A stretch of 26,475 nt of DNA, taken from the IMG/VR virus record IMGVR_UViG_3300005664_000066, positions 1 to 26,475 of that record; one strand, given 5' to 3'. Positions 14,958 to 21,870 of the stretch are shown one piece after another (the stretch's first letter is position 1; every line of letters begins with the position of its first letter). This DNA is from a virus. The translations under genes and the position numbers were made by a program. The notes under the pieces were generated by a model, which did not search any database, had not been told where the DNA came from, and saw only the letters and a list, made by a program, of their open reading frames with translations.

Positions 14958-15115
14958 TATCCTGGCCCCAAGCTGGCAATCATTCGCTTCCGTTCTTTTT
15001 CCGCTAGCTCAAGCGCGACAACCAAACGCCGAATGATTGAGGTTGCTGAACCAACCCGGTAACCAGATTGAAGCCAATTGTTCGCTTCATTTATTAATTC
15101 TTGGTTGACGTTCAT
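14957..15115 (-). CDS. 52-aa helical protein
   Basis: The protein starts MNVNQELINEANNWLQSGYR and ends RKRMIASLGPG. It is predicted to be two helices with a basic/acidic pattern (IIRRLVVALELAEKERKRM). The start overlaps the previous stop (ATGA) and the stop overlaps the next start (TAATG), so it sits in a chain of coupled genes. No family was recognised. Confidence 0.6.
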   Translation of the reverse strand: MNVNQELINEANNWLQSGYRVGSATSIIRRLVVALELAEKERKRMIASLGPG

Positions 15116-15303
15116 AGTCCGTTTTCCATCCAAATATCGTTGCCGAACGTTTCGCGCAAAGCTTCCTCAATGCAATCACCGCAAGCGATTAGCTTCGGTT
15201 CGTCAACTTTGACAACGGCGCAACGGTGGACGTCATCTTGGTCAATCTCTTTGTTGCAAATCATACAGTCCTCGCCTTCATAGAACCGCCGACCTAATGG
15301 CAT
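15112..15303 (-). CDS. Small CxxC zinc-binding protein
   Basis: The protein has 63 residues from the ATG at 15303 (MPLGRRFYEGEDCMICNKEI), chosen because AAAGGG lies eight bases upstream; an ATG six codons earlier would overlap that site. CMIC, HRC and CGDC can form one treble-clef or ribbon-type zinc site. Its role is unknown. Confidence 0.65.
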   Translation of the reverse strand: MPLGRRFYEGEDCMICNKEIDQDDVHRCAVVKVDEPKLIACGDCIEEALRETFGNDIWMENGL

Positions 15304-15307
15304 AACG

Positions 15308-15469
15308 TCAACCCTTTGCAAAAATGATTGCGAGAAAAAACAAGCCGCCGATAATCAGCAACGTTATCCAAGCTGGCGACAAAACCCAAAACCAAGGCCA
15401 ATCAATCACGTCAGTCAACTTGAAAACGATAAATAGAAATTGCAGTAAACCCAACCAACCCTTCGGCAT
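15308..15469 (-). CDS. Two-helix small membrane protein ('Fragile-X-F'-like)
   Basis: The protein has 53 residues from the ATG at 15469, with TTGGAG eight bases upstream. It has two transmembrane helices joined by FKLTDVIDWPWFWVLSPAWI, which resembles the short phage family annotated as transmembrane Fragile-X-F proteins (a KLTGVI.WSWWWVL.P.W pattern). That family has no established function; the name is historical. It lies just after a hairpin at 15490-15520. Confidence 0.65.
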   Translation of the reverse strand: MPKGWLGLLQFLFIVFKLTDVIDWPWFWVLSPAWITLLIIGGLFFLAIIFAKG

Positions 15470-15489
15470 GAAAAACTCCAATGAGTGAA

Positions 15490-15520
15490 CAAGGCGGCGG
15501 GTTGTGGCCACGCCGCCTTG
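15490..15520 (-). terminator. Hairpin, possible weak terminator
   Basis: CAAGGCGGCG and CGCCGCCTTG form a perfect 10-bp stem with an 11-base loop. It lies just after the stop of the 15529-16215 gene on the transcribed strand. TTTTT follows only 14 bases later, so it may attenuate transcription or protect RNA ends rather than terminate fully. Confidence 0.5.
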
Positions 15521-15528
15521 CAGTTACT

Positions 15529-16215
15529 TCAAACGTTTGCCGTTGCTCCGGCTTTGATTGAAGTGACTTTCGGTGTTTTGTTGACGGCGGTCCCGTCACC
15601 TTTGGCGCTGACTACTGCAAGTCCACCGTTGGCTTTGGCGTCCTTCATAGCTTCACGCATGACGCCGCTGGTTTCCTCGCCTTGCTTTTCGTTGGCGTCA
15701 TTGTCTTTGATTCGCGTTGCAATGGCGGCGTCCTCGGCAACACGCTTTGCCAGTTCGTCGCCGTTCAAACGGTCACTGACCTTTTCAGGGTCACCGCCGA
15801 TTCCGTCACTGAACAAGCCGCCGCGCGATTGCAACTCCTTCAACTCGGTAATGTCCATAGCGCGCCGCTCTTGAACCTCACCGCGATATTCAAGCCAGGT
15901 TGTCCGCGTCACCGGGTCAAAGTGTTTGGTGCAATCAACGCGCTTAGTCTCGCGTCCAGTGTTGGCGCAAGTGACCAAGCGGCGCTTGTGGCCTTCCATT
16001 TTTTTAATTTCGTCTTTGATAAATTGCGCTTCCGCTTTCAGCGATTCCTTTTTTTCCTCAATCTTGCGGTCAAGGTCGGCGGCTTCGCAAGCGGCGGCGT
16101 TGATTTCGTCTTTGGTCAGAGGAACGTCAAATTCTTGTTTGATTGGCATCGTCCAAGCTTTGACGTCTTTCGGGTTGACCTTCTTTTTGTCTTTGCACAA
16201 TTCGTGCAATGACAT
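15529..16215 (-). CDS. Coiled-coil hypothetical phage protein
   Basis: The protein has 228 residues if the ATG at 16215 is used (MSLHELCKDKKKVNPKDVKA). The start is uncertain: no clear ribosome binding site is present and this start overlaps the upstream gene by 89 bases. ATG at 16148 (MPIKQEFDVPL) would reduce the overlap to 22 bases. A coiled coil spans about residues 48-80 (DRKIEEKKESLKAEAQFIKD), followed by RRLVTCANTGRETKRVDCTK and TTWLEYRGEVQERRAM. The C-terminal third is disordered and Ala/Gly/Lys-rich. Function is unknown. Confidence 0.6.
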   Translation of the reverse strand: MSLHELCKDKKKVNPKDVKAWTMPIKQEFDVPLTKDEINAAACEAADLDRKIEEKKESLKAEAQFIKDEIKKMEGHKRRLVTCANTGRETKRVDCTKHFDPVTRTTWLEYRGEVQERRAMDITELKELQSRGGLFSDGIGGDPEKVSDRLNGDELAKRVAEDAAIATRIKDNDANEKQGEETSGVMREAMKDAKANGGLAVVSAKGDGTAVNKTPKVTSIKAGATANV

Positions 16216-16468
16216 ATGTGATTGGCGTTTGTGATTTGTCCATTTGCTCTTGATAAACGTCAAGCGTGTTTCCTTGTTCGTCCATTTCAGCAAAGCCCAA
16301 CTCAACGGCGTCAGGGTCGCAACCGGCTTCCTCAGCAAACTTGTGGCGGTCGGTGAAATCGGAACGCCATTTTAAATTGACCAACACTGAATCTTTGTTG
16401 GTCCGATGCAAAGACACTTGCTTTGACTCAACCAACACGTTTGATGACTTCGCTTTTTTCTTGCTCAA
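16127..16468 (-). CDS. Hypothetical protein with TTG start
   Basis: The protein has 113 residues from TTG at 16468 (MSKKKAKSSNVLVESKQVSL), with AGGGG upstream. The middle is acidic (DRHKFAEEAGCDPDAVELGF) and the end basic. It overlaps the next gene by up to 89 bases. No family was recognised. Confidence 0.55.
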   Translation of the reverse strand: MSKKKAKSSNVLVESKQVSLHRTNKDSVLVNLKWRSDFTDRHKFAEEAGCDPDAVELGFAEMDEQGNTLDVYQEQMDKSQTPITYVIARIVQRQKEGQPERRQSLDDANQTRI

Positions 16469-16491
16469 GGTTGTGGCCCCTAGCTTTGTAA

Positions 16492-16511
16492 TTTTGGCTT
16501 GATTGCCAAAA
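16492..16511. other. AT-rich hairpin between two genes
   Basis: TTTTGGC (16492-16498) and GCCAAAA (16505-16511) form a perfect 7-bp stem with a six-base loop, directly after the stop of the winged-helix gene. There is no T-run after it on the minus strand, so it is not a clear terminator. Confidence 0.4.
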
Positions 16512-16513
16512 AG

Positions 16514-16939
16514 TTATTTTTTGAAAATCACTTCACGAACTTTTATAAATTCCCAACCTGGACCCGGTTCGCCTGGCCAGCGCGCGTGGTCAACGTGAAT
16601 CGGTTCGCCGTCTTTGGCGGCAACCCAAAACTCACGGCGCTTCGGCTTGCCTTGCATGACGCCCGTTGGAATCGTTGCGACGAACGCCGCCGCCCTAAAG
16701 CCGGTGACGCGGCAAGTCCGGTTTTCGGCTGGCTTGGCCAACCCGAGTGACTGCAACTCGCTGACGCGCGCCGACAGGCTTTTCAGTTTGGCCAACCCGC
16801 CTTCGCATACTCTGGTTAATTCTTGCACAGTGATTGGACCGTGAGTCCTAAGCAACTGCCAAGCTTCCAGTTGGGTCCTTGCCAGGATGCCGCTGGCGGA
16901 AAGGGCATTGTAAGCGTCCAGACTGTTTTGGTTCGTCAT
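16514..16939 (-). CDS. Winged-helix DNA-binding protein
   Basis: The protein has 141 residues and an ATG overlapping the stop of the replication initiator gene (ATGA). Residues 18-72 read as a winged helix-turn-helix (LEAWQLLRTHGPITVQELTR; KLKSLSARVSELQSLGLAKP), the type common in phage genes near replication initiators. The C-terminal part (KPKRREFWVAAKDGEPIHVD) may be a second small domain. Likely roles are replication or transcription control; the target is unknown. Confidence 0.65.
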   Translation of the reverse strand: MTNQNSLDAYNALSASGILARTQLEAWQLLRTHGPITVQELTRVCEGGLAKLKSLSARVSELQSLGLAKPAENRTCRVTGFRAAAFVATIPTGVMQGKPKRREFWVAAKDGEPIHVDHARWPGEPGPGWEFIKVREVIFKK

Positions 16940-17721
16940 CCTATGACCTCATCGGGTTGCGTCGATTGTGGTTGGATTGTGCAACGTTCAGCGGCAATCA
17001 GATTCTCAACCTCGGTCACGGTGTCGGCTTTGAACAACAACACCTGACGCCGCTTGCGCGCCTTTGCATAGGAAACATAAAAAGATTCCATGCTGACTAT
17101 CGCGGTTTTAAAATGACGCCAGTCAGCGCCAAGCGCCGCCGATAGCGAGTTGGTCAAATCACCAAGTTTTGGTTTCGGTCCGCCGCCGTCAACGGTGCAT
17201 AGGCAATCGTCAAGAACGCTGAACGCTTTTGAAACGGCGACACTTGCCCTAGCCGCCGCCGTCCCGGCTTCTTTAAGTCTCTCAGTCTCTTTTCTCCTAG
17301 TCTCTCTATGTGCCCCGTCAGTGGCCCCGTCAGTGGCCCCGTCAGTGGCCCCGTCAGTGGCCCCGTCAGTGGCCCTATCGTCATCGCGCATGATTTGATA
17401 TTTATCGTAATTGCAAACGGTTATGACCGTTCCACAGTGGCCCCTTTTCATACTCAAAATTCCGTCTTTTTCGAGCATTTGAAGCTTCCGATCTATTGTG
17501 TTCTTGCTCACGTCGAACCGTTCGGCCAACTCGTTGCGTCCGGTCGCAACCTGACCACGCTCAAGCGTAACAAGCTGACGGCGCAAAGGTTCTAGGCCAC
17601 GCTCACGCCTTGCCCAAAGAACCAAGGTGCAAAGGACAATGAACGCAATTGGGTCAACGCCAACCCAACTGTTCAAAATTTTTCGGTGCAACTTGACCCA
17701 GCCGCCCGTTGGACGCGCCAT
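16936..17721 (-). CDS. Replication initiator-like protein (winged helix, DnaD/O type)
   Basis: The protein has 261 residues from the ATG at 17721. Its N-terminus GGWVKLHRKILNSWVGVDPI is the signature of phage replisome-organiser proteins. It continues with GQVATGRNELAERFDVSKNT and LQMLEKDGILSMK, a winged helix. Residues 117-137 are five ATDG repeats from a 12-bp tandem DNA repeat. The C-terminal half is basic and helical. By analogy with lambda O, the protein would bind an origin inside its own gene and load the replisome. It follows a Cro/CI-like gene in the leftward transcript. Confidence 0.72.
   Translation of the reverse strand: MARPTGGWVKLHRKILNSWVGVDPIAFIVLCTLVLWARRERGLEPLRRQLVTLERGQVATGRNELAERFDVSKNTIDRKLQMLEKDGILSMKRGHCGTVITVCNYDKYQIMRDDDRATDGATDGATDGATDGATDGAHRETRRKETERLKEAGTAAARASVAVSKAFSVLDDCLCTVDGGGPKPKLGDLTNSLSAALGADWRHFKTAIVSMESFYVSYAKARKRRQVLLFKADTVTEVENLIAAERCTIQPQSTQPDEVIG
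17312..17371 (-). repeat. Five perfect 12-bp tandem repeats inside the initiator gene (candidate origin iterons)
   Basis: The unit GCCCCGTCAGTG occurs five times without a change, followed by a degraded sixth copy (GCCCTATCGTCA). It codes for ATDG repeats on the minus strand. A pyrimidine-rich tract lies beside it at about 17270-17308. In lambda, iterons bound by O lie inside the O gene, so this is the best origin candidate in the window. Confidence 0.55.
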
Positions 17722-17723
17722 GG

Positions 17724-17948
17724 TCAGTCTCTCGGTTTCAGTTCGTCGATTTGGTCAAGGTCAGCGGCGGTGACGCCAAGGCTGGAAAGCGCGTCCCTGA
17801 GTCGGTTCGCATATCCGATTGTCCAAATTTTTCCGTTGACAATCTTTGATAAATCGGCTGGCCAAATCGCGGCGCCAAGCTTCAAGGTTGCGCGGTGCAA
17901 GTCCATTTGAGTGATTCGGCGCTGATATAAAAATTCCAAAAGCGGCAT
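17724..17948 (-). CDS. Cro/CI-like helix-turn-helix regulator
   Basis: The protein has 74 residues from the ATG at 17948 (MPLLEFLYQRRITQMDLHRA), with TTGGAAAA upstream; a TTG three codons earlier is possible. It reads as a five-helix HTH_3-type fold: RRITQMDLHRATLKLG, then the recognition region IWPADLSKIVNGKIWTIGYA, then LRDALSSLG. Its position at the divergent point of two operons is where phages keep their Cro or repressor gene. Which of the two it is cannot be decided. Confidence 0.62.
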   Translation of the reverse strand: MPLLEFLYQRRITQMDLHRATLKLGAAIWPADLSKIVNGKIWTIGYANRLRDALSSLGVTAADLDQIDELKPRD

Positions 17949-18046
17949 TTTTTCCAACCATAGTGAGTATTTAAAAATCAGTTGCGGTGTCTTGTGTGTT
18001 TAGTCTAAGGTGATTCCGCCTAACCTGCAACAACTATGGAGCAAAA
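17949..18046. promoter_or_regulatory. Divergent intergenic region, likely promoters and operators
   Basis: This 98-base gap separates the leftward and rightward operons, so both need a start signal here or nearby. It is AT-richer than its flanks (TTTAAAAATC near 17972). I see no convincing -35/-10 pair on either strand and only a short odd palindrome (TTAGTCTAA, near 18000). GGAG before the ATG at 18047 is a good ribosome binding site. Confidence 0.5.
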
Positions 18047-18766
18047 ATGGACGTAACCCTTGAGGAGCGTAGCGTTGAGCTACATGACCCGTCACCGCCG
18101 GACGGGTCAACCGAAATTGCTTTGACAGATTTGGTTCCGGCTGATTCAGAAATCGTCCTTGAACCTATCGACTATTCCAACCTGACCACTGACCAATTGT
18201 GCGCCGAATGGCTGACGATTGGCCCCAACGATTTGCGGCGTGAAGCGAAGCTGGACGAAATCGCGCGGTGTCTCAGCGGCAAGGTTGACCGGCTGGACGA
18301 ATTACACGCCAACTCCGAAGCCAACGCGGACGCGTTTGACGCCATGGCGGCGCGTTACCACAAGCGATATTGCGAACCGCTTGAGAATCGCGCGCAACAA
18401 GAGCGCAACCGCGCCAAGGGCATTGAGGACTTGTTGCTATTCGTCATGAGCAAAAACGATTTGATGGAATTGAGCGGCGCCAACGCAATCGCCAAACTCA
18501 AGAGCAATGACCACAACCCGAAAGCGATTTGGAAGCGCGAAGCGACCGCCGCCGATATGGCGAAATATGGCGAAGCGTTCGTTGAAATGATTCCGCATCG
18601 CTTCGCGTTCATTGAAAAGAATTGCAAGAAAGCGGTCATGGAAAAACAGCTAACCGATTTGGACGCATTGGAGTTGAAGCCAAAAAAATCAATCAAGTTT
18701 GAAGTTGCCGTTGAAGTGATAGCGATTCCACCGAAACAGAAAAAATTGAAAAAGGTGAAAGCATGA
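18047..18766 (+). CDS. Gp157-like phage protein
   Basis: This 239-residue protein (MDVTLEERSVELHDPSPPDG) is the first gene of the rightward operon. The layout matches siphovirus Gp157-type proteins: a helical coiled region (LDELHANSEANADAFDAMAA; RYCEPLENRAQQERNRAKGI), a short beta region with a lysine-rich stretch, then a helix and a basic C-terminus. Gp157 family members are linked to phage DNA metabolism and resistance traits, but their activity is poorly known. The match is by pattern only. Confidence 0.5.
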   Translation: MDVTLEERSVELHDPSPPDGSTEIALTDLVPADSEIVLEPIDYSNLTTDQLCAEWLTIGPNDLRREAKLDEIARCLSGKVDRLDELHANSEANADAFDAMAARYHKRYCEPLENRAQQERNRAKGIEDLLLFVMSKNDLMELSGANAIAKLKSNDHNPKAIWKREATAADMAKYGEAFVEMIPHRFAFIEKNCKKAVMEKQLTDLDALELKPKKSIKFEVAVEVIAIPPKQKKLKKVKA

Positions 18767-19089
18767 GAATTTGGAAGGATGCCAAGGAAGCCGATTTAAA
18801 GTTGCTGGAAATCAATGCTGGCGTTCAAGTCACGTTGGTCAACGGTGACGTGAAGGAACTGATTTTCCCGTTGCCAAATGGCAAAGCGTTACGCGTTTCT
18901 GGCGCTTGGGACAGTTGCAAAGTTGCGATTCAGCAACCGCCAACTATGGTCAAAAAATACCGCGTCACTGGCGTCCTTGCCGCCGCTGACACCGAAGTGA
19001 CCAAAGACTTTGACAGTGAACGCGAAGCCGAAAGCTTTTCTGATTGCCTTGTGAACCCGAAAACCGAACCATTTGAGGTTGAAGCATGA
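18763..19089 (+). CDS. Hypothetical early protein
   Basis: This 108-residue protein (MRIWKDAKEADLKLLEINAG) overlaps both neighbours by ATGA. It is beta-rich (VQVTLVNGDVKELIFPLPNG), ending acidic (KTEPFEVEA). It lies between the Gp157-like gene and the 333-aa gene, so it may act with them. No family was recognised. Confidence 0.6.
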   Translation: MRIWKDAKEADLKLLEINAGVQVTLVNGDVKELIFPLPNGKALRVSGAWDSCKVAIQQPPTMVKKYRVTGVLAAADTEVTKDFDSEREAESFSDCLVNPKTEPFEVEA

Positions 19090-20087
19090 ATGACCTAGCC
19101 GTCAGAGAAAAAGAAACAGCCGTTGCGCCAGCGTCAACACAAGCCATGGTTGCAGGTGTTGAAAAAGAAATTGAAGCCGCCGTCATTATCGCTCACCGAT
19201 TCCCTCGGGACCAAGGACGCGCGCTGAAAAACATTGAATCAGCTTGCACCAATACGCGCCTGGCTGAACTGGCTGAGTATTCATATCCGAAAGGCGGGAC
19301 CACGGTTGAAGGACCGTCAATCAGGTTGCTTGAAGCCATTGTTCAATCTTGGGGCAATGTTCGCGGCGGCGTCAAGATAACGCATCAAACACTTGAGGAA
19401 AGCCACGCAACCGCTTGGGCTTGGGACTTGGAAACAAACGCGTATTACGCCATTGACATTATCGTTCCGCATATTCGGGACACGAAAAAAGGAAGCTATC
19501 CAATCACCGACAAGCGGGAAATTTATGAGTTAGTCGCCAACCAAGGCGCGCGCCGCTATCGCAAATGCCTGGAAACAATCATTCCACGCCATATCGTTGA
19601 CGCCGCGCGTGACGCCGCCAACCAAACAATGAACAACCTTGGTGACCTCGAAACGCGCCGCGCCAAAATGATTGAAGCGTTCAAGAAAGCTGGCGTCAGT
19701 CAGGACCAAATTGAAAAGCGCCTTGGCAAAAAGATCGTTGGCGTTGGCAACGCCGAACTGACGGCAATGAACAAAATTTACAACTCATTGCGTGACGGCA
19801 TGACCAAGGTTGCCGATTGGTTTGAATCAACTGACCCTGAAATGATTATCAAAGAGCAAACGGAAGGCGTGAAGGCTGACCCGGCGCAAACTTTGGCGCT
19901 GGCGCAAAAAATGTTTCACAAGGCGAGCGCTGACGCCAAGAACGCTGGCGCTGACCCGCTGGCATTGTTGCGCGCCGCGATTCCCAACCCGAAGCTGACG
20001 CAAGCGGACGTTGACAAGGCAACTGGCGCGGTTCTGACGGCATACGCTGAACTGATTGACCAATGGGTTAAGGCAAACCAACCATGA
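19086..20087 (+). CDS. Conserved phage protein, possible DNA recombination or single-strand-binding role
   Basis: This 333-residue protein begins MNDLAVREKETAVAPASTQA. Residues 34-180 have a conserved core I have seen in many phage early operons: FPRDQGRALKNIESACTNTR, YSYPKGGTTVEGPSIRLLEA, AWAWDLETN, PHIRDTKKGSYPITDKREIY, ELVANQGARRYRKCLETIIP. The C-terminal half is helical. The family usually carries no name. Its place beside a Gp157-like gene is where phages often keep RecT/Redbeta/ERF-type annealing proteins, so a recombination role is an inference. Confidence 0.55.
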   Translation: MNDLAVREKETAVAPASTQAMVAGVEKEIEAAVIIAHRFPRDQGRALKNIESACTNTRLAELAEYSYPKGGTTVEGPSIRLLEAIVQSWGNVRGGVKITHQTLEESHATAWAWDLETNAYYAIDIIVPHIRDTKKGSYPITDKREIYELVANQGARRYRKCLETIIPRHIVDAARDAANQTMNNLGDLETRRAKMIEAFKKAGVSQDQIEKRLGKKIVGVGNAELTAMNKIYNSLRDGMTKVADWFESTDPEMIIKEQTEGVKADPAQTLALAQKMFHKASADAKNAGADPLALLRAAIPNPKLTQADVDKATGAVLTAYAELIDQWVKANQP

Positions 20088-20341
20088 GCAAAGAACAAGC
20101 ACCCGCAAAATTTGTTGAGGATGCAAAGGCGTTAGGTGTTGCGTTCAACAAGCTGGCGAAAGATTGGGGTTATGCCATGGCGCTGAACGGCGTTGCCTCA
20201 ATCATTGCAGTTGCGGCATTGCAACAACCAATGCCGGGACACGCCTTGATGCAATTTTTTGGCGTTTGCACCGACAAGCTTGACGCCGCCGTTCAAGCTT
20301 CGGCAAAGATTCAAGCGGCAATGAAAGGCACCAAGCTATGA
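20084..20341 (+). CDS. Small helical hypothetical protein
   Basis: This 85-residue protein (MSKEQAPAKFVEDAKALGVA) is Ala-rich and helical, with overlapping start and stop codons on both sides (ATGA). A mildly hydrophobic middle (LNGVASIIAVAALQQPMPGH) could be a buried helix rather than a membrane segment. No family was recognised. Confidence 0.6.
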   Translation: MSKEQAPAKFVEDAKALGVAFNKLAKDWGYAMALNGVASIIAVAALQQPMPGHALMQFFGVCTDKLDAAVQASAKIQAAMKGTKL

Positions 20342-20649
20342 GTGAAGCGCCGCGCGGGTACAACGGATTTGCCGAGTTTGACAAGCAATCGCCAGCGGTG
20401 AAAGCGCTGACAATTTCTTTCATTGACGGCATTGACGCCATGACGATTCGAGCGGCTAGGGCATATCCTGACCTTGCCAACAACACCACTGAGTTTTATG
20501 GCGCGTTGATTTCCGCGCTGACGGACCAATTCATAAACATTTGCGCAATGACCAAGGAACCAGAAAAGTCCTTGAAAGATTTGGCGTCAACGCTGACGTC
20601 ACTTCACGTTGTTCACGAAACTTTGCAACGCAAGAAAGGCATATTTTGA
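20338..20649 (+). CDS. Small helical hypothetical protein
   Basis: This 103-residue protein (MSEAPRGYNGFAEFDKQSPA) is helical throughout (ALTISFIDGIDAMTIRAARA; KSLKDLASTLTSLHVVHETL). Its start overlaps the previous stop and its stop overlaps the next TTG start. No family was recognised. Confidence 0.6.
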   Translation: MSEAPRGYNGFAEFDKQSPAVKALTISFIDGIDAMTIRAARAYPDLANNTTEFYGALISALTDQFINICAMTKEPEKSLKDLASTLTSLHVVHETLQRKKGIF

Positions 20650-20972
20650 ACACTCAGCTTATGAAAATCAGCCGCGCCGAATTCGGTTACGGCGGCTATC
20701 AGGATGCAATGGTTGGCGTCGATTTCACGTTTTCGTCGCCGGGTTGCGGTTGCGGTGACTTTTGGGGCACTTGGGCAATAGAGCGCTCTGAACACGCCAA
20801 ATGGACCGAACAAAGCCGAATCGACACGCTAGGCGGCGTGGTCATGCGGCTTGCCAAGATTCTTGACCAAGCCAAAAAAAGACACGTTGGCGAATTGGTT
20901 GGCGTTCCGGTTGAAGTGACCTTTGAAGGCAACGCGCTGAAATCTTGGCGCGTGTTGACAGAGGTCATATGA
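20646..20972 (+). CDS. Conserved small phage protein (GYGGYQDAMxG type)
   Basis: The protein has 108 residues from TTG at 20646, chosen because AAGAAAGGC lies seven bases upstream; ATG at 20661 lacks a site. The core ISRAEFGYGGYQDAMVGVDF, then EHAKWTEQSRIDTLGGVVMR, VGELVGVPVEVTFEGNALKS and WRVLTEV is a conserved phage pattern without known function. It probably forms a small alpha/beta domain. Confidence 0.65.
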   Translation: MNTQLMKISRAEFGYGGYQDAMVGVDFTFSSPGCGCGDFWGTWAIERSEHAKWTEQSRIDTLGGVVMRLAKILDQAKKRHVGELVGVPVEVTFEGNALKSWRVLTEVI

Positions 20973-21166
20973 CCATTCAAATAGGAAACCAATTCACAGA
21001 AAACAAACCAATGCCGGGACGAACTGACCGCCGTTGCGTTTGCGTTTGGCGCGTGACTGATTATTACATTTTCTTTTTTGAAACCGCCGGGCGTTGCTAT
21101 CGGAGTAGAAAGTTGCGTTCGGAATTTGAAAAACAATTCACAAAAGTTGAGGTCAACATTGGCTGA
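20969..21166 (+). CDS. Small hypothetical protein
   Basis: The protein has 65 residues from the ATG at 20969, which overlaps the previous stop (ATGA). It begins MTIQIGNQFTENKPMPGRTD and contains RRCVCVWRVTDYYIFFFETA, a beta strand pair with two cysteines. It ends basic. No family was recognised. Confidence 0.55.
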   Translation: MTIQIGNQFTENKPMPGRTDRRCVCVWRVTDYYIFFFETAGRCYRSRKLRSEFEKQFTKVEVNIG

Positions 21167-21263
21167 CCTTGAACCAATTGACCCGGTTGACCTTGCGATT
21201 TTCACCGCTGGCGTTGTCATGGCGCTGGCAATCATTCTGGTTTTTATCTTGGGCTTTTCTTGA
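21159..21263 (+). CDS. 34-aa single-pass membrane protein
   Basis: TTG at 21159 overlaps the previous gene's end, and GAGG lies six bases upstream. The product is MADLEPIDPVDLAIFTAGVV plus a hydrophobic helix (MALAIILVFILGF) to the end. This is a typical small phage inner-membrane protein with the acidic end outside the helix. Its role is unknown. Confidence 0.5.
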   Translation: MADLEPIDPVDLAIFTAGVVMALAIILVFILGFS

Positions 21264-21300
21264 CGTGCCGGGTGTCAAAAGATTGGACGGTGCAATGAAA

Positions 21301-21363
21301 TAGGCCAGCTAAGGGCGCCCCCGCAAAGGCGTTTTTGGCTGGCCTAAAGTTTTGGCGCAAAAC
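21301..21363 (+). ncRNA. Structured RNA element in the 155-base gap of the early operon
   Basis: TAGGCCAGC (21301-21309) pairs perfectly with GCTGGCCTA (21338-21346). Inside is a small CGCC/GGCG hairpin (21316-21319 with 21328-21331) followed by TTTTT. Two bases later, GTTTTG and CAAAAC form a second stem with a 3-base loop (21349-21363). No gene is seen from 21264 to 21418. A terminator, attenuator, leader or small RNA are all possible. Confidence 0.5.
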
Positions 21364-21418
21364 ACCCGAAAAGTCTTTTGTGAGGTGAGTGAGACAGGCA
21401 ACAACGGGGGGTTCTTTG

Positions 21419-21724
21419 ATGACGGTCAAACGCAACTATCAAATCATGATTGCAGTTGGCGCGGCAAAGGGTTGTGGCCTTTATGAGGTTTGGTCAGAAT
21501 CGGTCAGCAAGCCAGTTGAGTTTCAGCATATGGGTTATTTTCAAACTCGCGTTGAAGCACAAGATTGGATTGAACGCCGCGTTGAAAGTGACTGCCCAAG
21601 CAATAGCGGTCAGCTTCAAACGGTTTTCGACACAACCATGAAACCATGCGGACACGTTGCCCCGCTTGACCGGCGCCAGTGGTGTCCGATTTGCGAGCGC
21701 AAGCGCCAGGGTCATTCAATATGA
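21419..21724 (+). CDS. Small protein with C-terminal zinc-ribbon-like motif
   Basis: The protein has 101 residues from ATG at 21419, with GGGGGG upstream; a GTG ten codons earlier is less likely. The N-terminal half looks like a strand-rich domain (MTVKRNYQIMIAVGAAKGCG; WSESVSKPVEFQHMGYF). The end carries KPCGHVAPL and WCPICERKR, giving C, H and a CxxC pair for one zinc site. Its role is unknown. Confidence 0.6.
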   Translation: MTVKRNYQIMIAVGAAKGCGLYEVWSESVSKPVEFQHMGYFQTRVEAQDWIERRVESDCPSNSGQLQTVFDTTMKPCGHVAPLDRRQWCPICERKRQGHSI

Positions 21725-21870
21725 CGCCCATGAAACAGTGCAAAGACCAAAAATGCCGGACTATTTTTTGGTCTTTGCCCAAGTCAGCCAAGCTGAACGA
21801 ACTAGGCTTTTGGTTCCAATGCCGTTGCAACTCAACCCTTTTTATCAGAACGATTGAGGTCAAATTTTGA
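21721..21870 (+). CDS. 49-aa cysteine miniprotein
   Basis: The start overlaps the previous stop (ATGA). The sequence begins MTPMKQCKDQKCRTIFWSLP and later has FWFQCRCNST, giving C-x4-C and C-x-C pairs that could form a zinc site. Together with its neighbour it forms a pair of small zinc-type genes. Its role is unknown. Confidence 0.5.
   Translation: MTPMKQCKDQKCRTIFWSLPKSAKLNELGFWFQCRCNSTLFIRTIEVKF

Noticed and set aside
15682-16212. A 176-codon plus-strand open frame opposite the coiled-coil gene
   Set aside because: It is a phenylalanine-rich complement of lysine/glutamate coiled-coil codons and has no start signal.
17270-17383. CRISPR array
   Set aside because: The repeats are contiguous 12-mers without spacers and lie in frame inside a coding gene.
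17949-18046. A specific sigma70 promoter in the divergent region
   Set aside because: The best -35/-10 pairs matched poorly or had wrong spacing on both strands, so only the region is annotated.
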